A stretch of DNA of 64,000 bases from Iris pallida. Lineage: Eukaryota; Streptophyta; Magnoliopsida; Asparagales; Iridaceae. Location of the stretch: contig JANAVB010015600.1 of the NCBI GenBank assembly GCA_029216955.1, positions 25,680,510 through 25,744,509 on the forward strand. Direction: 5' to 3'. This document shows positions 56,138-64,000 of this stretch, piece by piece (the first letter of the stretch is position 1; each line of letters opens with the position of its first letter). Both the position numbers and the translations under genes were made by a program. The notes under the pieces are model-generated. The model did not search any database. It saw only the letters and a list, made by a program, of their open reading frames with translations, and was not told where the DNA came from.

Positions 56138-59100
56138 TCAGAATGCCTTCAAGCCCATTTTACAAGCTGTGTCATCGACCAGCTGGCGCTTGAGGCCCTT
56201 GGTGAACGGATCCGCCAGGTTCTCCTGACTCCGAACATCAATCACTGCAATAATACCTATCTTGATAAGATCGTGTACTGCTCTGTGCTTCAACCGCACC
56301 GTTCTCTTCTTCCCGTTGAAGAGTTCATTTGATGCCACTGCTGCTGCCGCCTGGTTGTCACAGTATATCGGTATTGCCGGTATCTGAGCTCCAACCACCG
56401 GAAGATCATACATGAGCTCCCGAAGCCACTCTGCTTCATCTGCAGCAGCATCCAATGCAAAGAATTCAGATTCCATGGAGGAGCGAGATAACATAGTCTG
56501 CTTCTTCGACTTCCACGATATAGCAGCTCCACCCATGGCGAATACGAATCCACTTGTGGAATACTCGCTCTCCATATCTGAACACCAGCTAGCATCACTG
56601 AAGCCTTCCACTACTAACGGATCTCCGCTGTAGAAAAGTGCATATGTCTGAGTTTTCTTGAGATATCTCATAACACGCTTCACAGCTTTCCAGTGCTCAA
56701 CGCCTGGATTGCTAGTGAACCGACTCAGCATTCCCACTGCAAAAGCTATGTCAGGCCTTGTGGCAGTAGTAGCGTACATCAAACTTCCGATGACGCTAGC
56801 GTACTCCAACTGCCTGACGCTCTCCTTCGAATTTGGCTCCAGTTTCAGATCACTCCTGTACGGTGTATCAATAATAGGAAGATCTTGATACCCATAGCGA
56901 GAGAGCATCTTCTCAATGTAATGAGACTGTGACAGCGCTATTCCAGTGCCTGTTCGGATGATCTTGAGCCCCAAGATTACGTCGACATCCCCCAAGTCCT
57001 TCATACTGAACTTGGTCGAGAGGAATTTCTTTGTCTCTGTGACGCAGCTTAAATCCGTACCTAGGATTAGCATGTCGTCCACGTATAGACAAACGATTAC
57101 TCCTCTTCCGTCAGCAAACTTCGTATAGACACACTTGTCTGTTTCACTGACCCTGTAGCCATTTGACCTTATCACCTTGTCAAACTTCTCATGCCACATT
57201 TTGGGAGCTTGCTTCAAACTATACAGAGACTTCATCAACTTGCAGACTTTGTCTTCCAGACCTCTGACGACAAAACCTTCTGGTTGTTGCATGTAGATCT
57301 CTTCGGTCAGCTCGCCATTAAGGAATGCCGTTTTCACATCCATCTGATGTATCACCAGCTTGTGTATTGCTGCTAAAGCAATTAACAATCTAATAGTTGT
57401 CATCCGAGCTACTGGAGCATAAGTGTCAAAGTAGTCGATCCCCTGCTTCTGAGCAAACCCCTTGGCCACTAGCCTGGCCTTAAACTTGACAATGGTTCCA
57501 TCTGCTTTCATCTTCTTCTTTTAGATCCATTTGCATCCGATGGGTCTTGCTCCTTCTGGCAGGTCAACCAATACCCATGTGTTGTTGGAGGTGATTGAGT
57601 CAATCTCGTTGTCTATCGTCTCCTTCCAGAATACAGCATCTCTGGTCTTCATTGCCTCATCATAGGTAAGCGGATCTGCTTCCACATGATAGGTGACGAA
57701 GTCATCTCCGAAGTCTTTCGGCCTCCTCATTCGCTTAGTTGACGGCTCAGCGAGTTCTGGTTCAGCTGGTGTCTCCTTGACGACAGCTTCATCTTGGACT
57801 ACTGGTTCATTAAAGACTTCTGTCTGCTTTGTACCCTCATCATTCTCCGGAAGATCCGCGAGAACAATATTCTTGTGTTTTGCAAACTTGTCTTCAAAGT
57901 ATTCAGCATCGCGAGATTCGATGATATGGTTTGACCCGATATCAAGGAATCTCCGAGCATCACTCTTCTCGGCATACCCCAAGAAGATCGCCTTCGTAGT
58001 CCTTGTCCCCAGCTTCTGAATCTTCAGATCCGGGAGCTTCACATAAGCCAGACACCCCCACACTCGAATGACATTCAAGTTAGGTCTGACTTTGAACCAG
58101 AGTTCATGAGGAGTTATGTCGGAAGTTGCATATGGCACTCTGTTCAGAATGAACGTTACCGTTAGTGCAGCTTCTCCCCAGTAACACTTTGGAAGACCCG
58201 CAGTCAACAGCATGGAGTTCATCATCTCTGTCAACGTTCTGTTCTTCCTTTCTGCTACTCCGTTGGATTATGGAGAATACGAAGCCGTCGTCTCATTGAT
58301 GATTCCATGTTCTTTGCAGAATGATAAGAATTCATGAGACCGATACTCCCCGCCTCGATCACTCCTTAACCTCTTGAGTTGTTGTCCAGTTTGCCGCTCA
58401 GCCTCGGCCCTGAACTCCTTGAACTTCTCGAATGCTTCGTCTTTAGACTTTAGCAAGTAGACGAAAGCATACTTTGAGAAGTCATCGATGAAAGTAATGA
58501 AATACTTCATCCCGGCCTTTGTAGAGAATTGTTTGAAGTCACAGATATCTGAGTGAACCAACTCCAGAAGATCTGTGCTTCGATGGACCCTGTGGAAGGG
58601 TTTCCTAGTGATCTTCGTCTGAGCACATACTTCGCATTTCTCTACCTTACCCCCACACTTGGAGATAAGTCCTAGACTAGACATTCTGTTAATTCTTTTA
58701 CAATGAACATGTCCTAGCCTATTATGCCACAACTCAAGAGAATAATCAGAAAAAGTGATAGCATTTATATTATCATGCTGGATTACAACAAGCTGAATCT
58801 TGTACATTCCTTCAGTTTGGAAAGCTTTCCCGAAGAATGTACCCTTCTTGGACATCACCAACTGGCCAGCATTGATGTCCATCCTCAAGCCTGCGTTGCA
58901 GAGCAGGCTCCCAGAGATCAGGTTCTTTACGATTGCAGGAACATGCTTCACACCTTGAAGCGTCAGAATGTTCCCCGAAGTAAGCTTCAGCTCCACCGTC
59001 CCGATCTCCAGTACTTCAGCTTGTGCCTGGTTCGCCATCATGACTTTCTCGGAAGTAGGCTCATAGGAGACGAACCAGTCCTTGTCTGAACAGACATGAC

Positions 59101-60055
59101 ATGTCACGCCAGTGTCTATCCACCAGTCTAAGTCTGCCCCCACAGTTGCAACCTGTGCTATCATGGCAACCTGATTAGTAACCAAAGAAACCTTGTTAGG
59201 CTCACCTTGCTCTTTGGGCTTGGACTTACATTCACTTTTATAGTGACCCTTCTTGCCACAGTTGAAGCAAGTCACATGGGACTTGGACTTCTGTTGCTTG
59301 AATCCTGGACCCTTCACTTTCAGATTCGAGAAGTCCTTCTTCTTGTGGTGAGAAGCCGCCTGCTTCCCTTTGTTCTCTCTGGTGGCTTGAACCAGATTCG
59401 CCGTTGCTAGTTGCTTAGACAGGGCGTCCAACTTCTGTTGAGAGCGCATTTCGTCCTCAACATGAATCTCATTGAGGAGATTATCCAGGCTAATCTCCAT
59501 CTTCTTCCTATGCATCCTTGCATAGATGTTGCTCCATCCTGGAGGAAGTTTTGCCACGATCCCTCCAACGACGAACTTGTCGACGAGGGGCATGCTATCG
59601 TCCTCCAGTTTCTGGCGCAGCTTCAGGAAATCTTTCACTTGGGGCAGCATGGTCTTCTCGTCTTCAAAGACCTATTTGTGGTATTTTTCAACCATGAACA
59701 TCTTCGACCGGGCCTCGTCGTCGTCATACAGCTTCCCCACGGACTCCCAGATCTCTTTGGCAGAAGTCTTCTTTGTGTAGGACTCGGCCAGAGAGTCTTC
59801 CATGGAATTCAGGATCAGCAGCCTGCATATGCTGTTATCCTTTTTCCACTTCGTCTGCTTGCTCATAGCAGCGGCCAGAACAGCAGCAGATCCTGTTGCT
59901 GGAACGATTGGTTCTTCCTCATCCAACACGTGATCAACATCCACGAGTTGAAGGTTCAGAGTCACCTTTCGCTTCCAGATCTGGAAGTGTTCACCGTCGA
60001 ATTTCTCCAACTTGTTAAAGCCGGTATCGACAAGCGAAGTACGAGTGTTTTCCAT
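56138..60055 (-). pseudogene. pol: copia gag-pol of copy 2, one frame with three nonsense codons
   Basis: The ATG at 60055 (MENTRTSLVDTGFNKLEKFD) is 21 nt after the LTR. Gag with UBN2-like features ends in a CFNCGKKGHYKSEC zinc knuckle. Then come protease (WWIDTGVTCHV), ELWHNRLGHV, integrase (HSDIC, RSDRGGEY, GVAERKNRT), RT (LVAKGFAQKQGIDYFDTYAP, QMDVKTAFLNGELTEEI, YVDDMLILGTD) and RNase H (GFSDASWCSD, IYCDNQAA, KHRAVHDLIK, LADPFTKGL). All are in one frame of about 1300 codons, interrupted by a TAG at 59672 (after YHK), a TAA at 58265-58267 (copy 1 has CAA there) and a TAA near 57521. Catalytic residues are present. Confidence 0.9.
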
Positions 60056-60076
60056 CGAATCGTATAGCTTTGAGAT

Positions 60077-60983
60077 TGTTAGTCCCTTGACGAACAATCG
60101 ATGGAAAAACACGAGTTCAGAAACAATTGTAAAGACAATGTTTCTGGCAACAACACCCTAAAGAAGGTGAAGTTGTATTACGAGAATCTAAAAAGATTAT
60201 TTCGTAATATTTCTCGAAGGCAACCGAACCGTATGACTTCTAAAGAGAAGCGACGGTATTCTCGAAAGCAACCGAACCGTATGACTTCTAAAGAGAAGCG
60301 ACGGTATTCTCGAAGGCAACAAGAGATGATCAACAACAGTTGAGTCTCAGATTCTCGAAGGCAACAGAAAGAGGGAGGAAGAAGAAGAACGGATCTCGCT
60401 GGGGTGTAGAACACCGGCGCTCAAAGCTATACCCGCAGTACGGATAAGCTCCCAGGAACCAGCAAGTTCAGGAGAACTTCTGGAACGCTCGTAAGTCAAT
60501 ATTTGAGACTTGAACGGGCTTCCTGGACTTTACAGACTCCCTTTACTCTCTTCTTGGTGCATCTTCCAAAGGAGGCCAAGGGGCTCTATTTATAGAGTGG
60601 AGTTGAGACTTCACCTCTTCTCCTATCCGATGTGGGACTAAAATACCAATACTCAAAAATAGAGTTTGATATTTTAGATCATCCCACAATCAGCATAGAA
60701 GTGTGCCAGTCCACGCCTACCCCCCGAACACTCCCGTTCATGCACGAGACATCCTGGAGTCCGTGTCCGAGTCCGAGTCCGCACAACAAAAATTAACTTT
60801 CATCCTTGTTGGATTTAATCCTTTTTTCCTTCTAGAAAAATACTTTCACATGGCACAAACATGTGCCCCACTATACCTCATGTACACACCTCAACACAAG
60901 CAATGCATTATATTGAGATACTCACCATTTGGTGTAGCCGATGTGGGACTATCTTTTCTAGTCCAAAGGCAAAAACACCAACA
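60077..60983 (-). repeat. 5' LTR of copia copy 2
   Basis: 907 bp, equal to the left LTR plus a 48-bp tandem duplication (60216-60263 repeated at 60264-60311, units starting GAAGGCAACCGAACCG). TATAAATA on the minus strand at 60594-60587. Confidence 0.92.
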
Positions 60984-60988
60984 TTATG

Positions 60989-61485
60989 GGTACCAAAAGT
61001 TGTACGCTTATGAGAGTGGACAAAATTGGAACAACCATTTTGGGGGCAACTAATATGTTCTCCAAAACTTGTGTGGATGTTCTCACCATTCCATTCAAAG
61101 GTTGTCACATGTGAAGCTAAAATAACTGTGATTTTTATTTTGAATGGAATTGCAAATATTAAAAAATTTGACAACTAATTTTATATGTGACAACTCATGC
61201 ACATAAAATTTAGTAGAATTCTTCATTAAAGAATTGTTCATAAAAGATAATGCTTGAATGGATTTGACACGTGTCAATTTTTTATTCGAGTGTGAATAAA
61301 CACCCTTGTCTTTGTGGGTGAACAAAAATGGACTCTACATGGAATAGCAATTTGGAAAAGTTTTTTTTTTCTAGGCCATCAAGTGAAAGAGAATCAAAAT
61401 ATGTATGAATTTGAATAAAATTTTCTAAACTAAAATGATATCCCAGCATTACGAAGCTCCTTGTAATACAAGGATTTGAGAAATA
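60989..61485. other. unassigned AT-rich stretch
   Basis: No gene. A small inverted repeat (CCATTCCATTCAAA / TTTTGAATGGAATTG) lies at about 61087-61150. It probably was 3' flank of the LecRK fragment to its right. Confidence 0.4.
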
Positions 61486-61792
61486 CTATGAAGAGCCTAT
61501 TTCTGTGGATATCATATCATCACGAACAATTAACCGTATATATTGATTGCTAAAACTCCAATGGACCATAGAGAGTTCAGGGAGAGCAGTATCCTCATTC
61601 AAGAACTGTATGACTTGTCGCATGCTTGGCCTACCTTCTGGCATTAGATGTGAGCACAGTAACCAGAGCTTCAAAACCATGTCCATCTCGGCCTCCAGAT
61701 AATCGTCTTTCAATAGCCCGTCCATCGTCTCGAGCACTGCTCCCTTCTTCCAGTTGTCCAACACCCAATCCACCAATATCACCGCTTCGCGG
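61486..61792 (-). pseudogene. second LecRK kinase fragment, extreme C-terminus
   Basis: About 100 codons read [38 protein letters not shown] and RPSMRQVIQFLNEDTALPEL, aligning with the last third of the fragment at 46770-47428 ([38 protein letters not shown]). The tail differs and ends STEIGSS. It is cut at 61792 by a copia LTR. The conserved Gly of 'LKLGLLC' is Trp here. The rest of the gene would lie beyond the copia, to the right, outside the window. Confidence 0.8.
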
Positions 61793-62061
61793 TGTTAGGA
61801 ATAATTCAAACAAGAATTAAGTCATTGTTACTATTACTAAATAATTGGATTTAGAATCCTTTTCTTACTGGTTGTTGGATGATTCATAGCCTATATAATG
61901 GCTATTGTTCAATTCACAAAACACACAAGTTTTCAATACAAAGCAATTCACTTTCATCTTTAACTTTCTTCTACTATGTTAAAGATTGTTTGCGTGTGCC
62001 GGCCATTTCCTTCATTATATAGCAGCAGCTATAGCAGTGACTCTTCAATCAATTTCCAACA
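61793..62061 (+). repeat. 5' LTR of the third copia
   Basis: Boundaries set by TG...CA, by the end of LecRK similarity on the left and by the primer site on the right. The 5 bases before it are CGCGG (possible TSD, partner not visible). Confidence 0.75.
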
Positions 62062-62064
62062 TTT

Positions 62065-62075
62065 TGGTATCAGAG
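62065..62075 (+). other. primer-binding site, initiator tRNA-Met
   Basis: TGGTATCAGAG, three bases after the LTR: the standard plant copia primer site. Confidence 0.9.
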
Positions 62076-62227
62076 AACCAAGTTCGGTGTTGAAGCTGGG
62101 AGCAAGAGGTTCATCGTAGGAAGCTTGCTCTGCTGCAGAGGTTGTTCTAGTAAGTTATTTTTGTTGGAAAAAAAGGTACATTTATTTTTACACCTATTGT
62201 TTATTTGAAGCTTTTGTAAGGAAAAAA

Positions 62228-62820
62228 ATGAATATTAGAAATGTCCTCAATCTCTCACAAACATTTATTCCCATGTTTAGTGGAGAGAATTATGGTTTTT
62301 GCAGTATCAAGATGAGAGCTCTTTTCATTTCACAAGATCTTTGGGAACTTGTTGAGAATGGTTATGCAGAGACAAATAAGGTGGCAGAAATGAGGGATTA
62401 TCGGAAGCAAGATGCAAATACACTACTCATATTGCAACAAGCGGTGAATGACCCCATCTTTCCAAGAATTGCTAATGTTGTGAAGTCAAAATGATGCATG
62501 GAAAAATTTGCAGCAACAATAAGAAGGTGATGGAAAGGTCAAATATGTTAATTATAAACTCTTAGAAGTGATTTTGAGAACCTATGTATGAAGGATACTG
62601 ACACAATTGATAATAACTGTACCAAAGCATCTACTATTGTTAATCAGCTCAGAACGCTTGGTGAAGAACTTAATGATAACAAGGTAGTAGAAAAAGCTTT
62701 GAGAACTCCCATTCCTAAGTTTGATCATGTAGTAGCTGCAATAGAGGAATCAAAAGATTTATCTACTTATTCGTTTAGTGCACTAACAAGTTCTCTTCTT
62801 GCTTATGAATGAAGATTAAA
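62228..62820 (+). pseudogene. gag: copia Gag (UBN2 family), broken
   Basis: The ATG at 62228 (MNIRNVLNLSQTFIPMFSGE) leads through MRALFISQDLWELVENGY to a stop after 88 codons. Following a gap with frameshift, 62588-62812 reads ASTIVNQLRTLGEELNDNKV, KFDHVVAAIEESKDLSTYSF, the hallmark of UBN2 Gag. No zinc knuckle is reached before the nested LTR at 62833. Confidence 0.8.
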
Positions 62821-62832
62821 CATGACAGCAGA

Positions 62833-63504
62833 TGCTATGACCCGCACCCAAAATTTGGGCATGAATCATGGGCACCCCCAGTCTACACCGCAGTACGACA
62901 ATAGAATGCTTTATAATAACAATATGATGAACAACCCACTCAATATAATCAACTCCACTTGGTAGGACAATAAGTAACCAGATAATACTCAACCACAACT
63001 CTAAACAAAGAATCGCACGATAGAATATAAAGAGAAGAATGAATAATAAATAGTAATAGTTCTATAAAATAAATAAACTACAGAAAACTAGATGTCGAAT
63101 CAAAAGTCAAATAGCAATAGTCAACTAAATCCGAAGGCAAATTCGGTCTTAAAACTGAACCTAATCTATCTAAACAGTGGCTGCTAGATAATGTGCTGCT
63201 AACCCCCCCTGATCTCCCTGTAGTGTAAGGTCAGGCACAACGATATTCCCTTCATATGGACCATAATGATTAAGACATCCTCCTCATCGCAGTCACCTAA
63301 AATGTTTACCCAGTCAGGATGGAACGAGTACAATTCATTGCATACAGTTCCAAGTATATGAAAATGATTATAAAATAGTGGTTAGTCATAATAATACATT
63401 ATGAGTATTCAAGATAAATGTAACATGAAAACATAATGAATAATGGACAGGAAATATATGAAGATAAGTAAAGAGTGAAACAAAAATATATAACTATCTA
63501 TGTG
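62833..63504. mobile_element. LTR start of another gag-only-family element, truncated
   Basis: TGCTATGACCCGCACCCAAA at 62833 and 'tacaccgcagtacgacaatagaatgc' 50 bp later parallel the LTR start at 7483 (TGTCACGACCCGCACCC, 'tacgccgcagaatcgacggtagaacg'). It continues without genes. The possible TSD is GCAGA (62828-62832); the other end is outside the window. Confidence 0.6.
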
Positions 63505-64000
63505 TGTTGAAATACTTTTTGTTTGCCATGAACAAAAAGTTTGAAGAACTTTTGTATTACAAATGAAAAAAAGTACAAAAGAAATCCTAAACATGAGATC
63601 TAAGTACAAGTTATTTTGAAAAAATGTGACGATAGAGATCGAACACTATAGCGGTTCCTTTAATTCGTTGATGATATAAAGACGAGAATAACTTGCTCTG
63701 ACTCTCTGGATGCATGTGTGTGGATAATCCGGTATTGTCGATCAAGAAGCGGTCGAAGATTCCAAATGAACGAAGACTTCTTCTATTTATAGGCTGGTGA
63801 ATGAACCACCAATGCGCACATATGGGATGTGCGCATTGATTTTTGGCGCGCACAAAAATAAAGCTGAATCTGTTGTAACTGCACTGTTGGGCTGCGGATG
63901 ACCTGACATATAGCAGTTATTGAGATTCATATGTTGTAGAGATCTTGGGTGATTGGTACCCGTTCATAAACATGACTAAGTCAATTACACTTATTGTGTG
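63505..64000 (-). repeat. possible LTR of a Tat-like element, runs off the edge
   Basis: From TGTTGAAATAC at 63505 the sequence resembles the Tat LTR start in having AAAAAAAGTACAA runs and, 280 bp further, a minus-strand TATAAATA (63791-63784), like 18281-18288. Similarity is weak and no second end is visible. Confidence 0.35.

Larger units (their letters stand above)
54222..60983 (-). mobile_element. Ty1/copia element, copy 2, complete and young
   Basis: LTRs 54222-55080 and 60077-60983 start TGTTAGTCCCTTGACG and end AACACCAACA, with the exact TSD TTATG at 54217-54221 and 60984-60988. By eye the LTRs differ by about four substitutions and one 48-bp tandem duplication in the right copy, so insertion is recent. 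Inside, on the minus strand: a single gag-pol frame and a 1-kb structured 3' region. Three nonsense codons but no frameshift interrupt the frame. Confidence 0.93.
61793..62832 (+). mobile_element. third Ty1/copia element, 5' part, short LTR
   Basis: The 269-bp LTR (61793-62061) starts TGTTAGGAATAATTC and ends CAATTTCCAACA. It is followed by the initiator-tRNA-Met primer site and a gag. A TATATAA box is at 61892-61898. It inserted into the LecRK fragment and is itself cut at 62832 by another LTR. Short LTR, iMet site and UBN2-type gag suit the Ale/Retrofit-like group, tentatively. Confidence 0.82.

Noticed and set aside
59411..60067. 218-codon plus-strand ORF over copia gag
   Set aside because: Antisense shadow of the Gag frame with its zinc knuckle on the minus strand.

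Overview
The window is plant nuclear DNA, almost entirely nested transposable elements. The evidence is Ty1/copia and Ty3/gypsy polyproteins of plant lineages, LTRs with 5-bp target-site duplications (TSDs), MITEs, a CACTA terminus, plant-transposon-associated proteins and two broken L-type lectin receptor kinase (LecRK) fragments. I would guess a eudicot with a repeat-rich genome, but the sequence does not fix the species. I see no intact host gene, rRNA, tRNA or CRISPR array.

Layout of 1-44412. The oldest layer is a gag-only (non-autonomous) gypsy-type element on the minus strand, called E here. Its right LTR is 38369-44412 and its short interior is 36835-38368. Its left LTR survives as 16716-17908 plus 36271-36834 and runs off the left edge. 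Two elements inserted into that left LTR. (1) A SIRE/Maximus-like copia (plus strand; visible 1-1098 and 11548-16715) was itself split by a second gag-only gypsy element (1099-11542, two 4-kb LTRs, TSD AACTT). (2) An 18.4-kb Tat/Ogre-lineage gypsy (17909-36265, minus strand, TSD GAGGG) was itself interrupted by a 4.07-kb Tekay/Del-type solo LTR (20416-24482, TSD TAAAT).

The Tat element is the most interesting unit. It has a long Gag N-terminal extension with KSPVCD repeats, gag, protease, RT, RNase H, a second archaeal-type RNase H, and integrase, all with stops and frameshifts. Between integrase and the 3' LTR it carries plus-strand (antisense) gene units: a small ORF with its own TATA box (25798-26156), a likely two-exon gene with its own TATA box (19876-24952) whose intron holds the solo LTR, and a frameshifted ORF relic (19352-19614). 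A short motif, GCGTAAA, is repeated dozens of times in both LTRs (in U3, upstream of the TATA box), in the 3' spacer and inside the Gag-extension repeats, but I do not see it in the RT-integrase region.

Layout of 44413-64000. A decayed plant-mobile-domain-like pseudogene (44420-45685) is followed by a 447-bp MITE with TTA TSD (46250-46696) and a 5'-truncated LecRK kinase fragment (46770-47428, minus). A 5'-truncated copia copy follows (47431-52157), ending at a CACTA terminus (52158). Then come a fold-back element, about 1.7 kb unassigned, and a complete, young copia element (54222-60983, TSD TTATG, LTRs differing by about four substitutions plus one 48-bp tandem duplication). A second LecRK fragment (61486-61792) is cut by a third copia with 269-bp LTR and tRNA-iMet primer site (from 61793). 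That copia is in turn cut by another LTR of the gag-only family (62833), which seems to hold one more LTR running off the right edge.

All coordinates and reading frames were derived by eye. Lineage names rest on motif recognition, not on a search.
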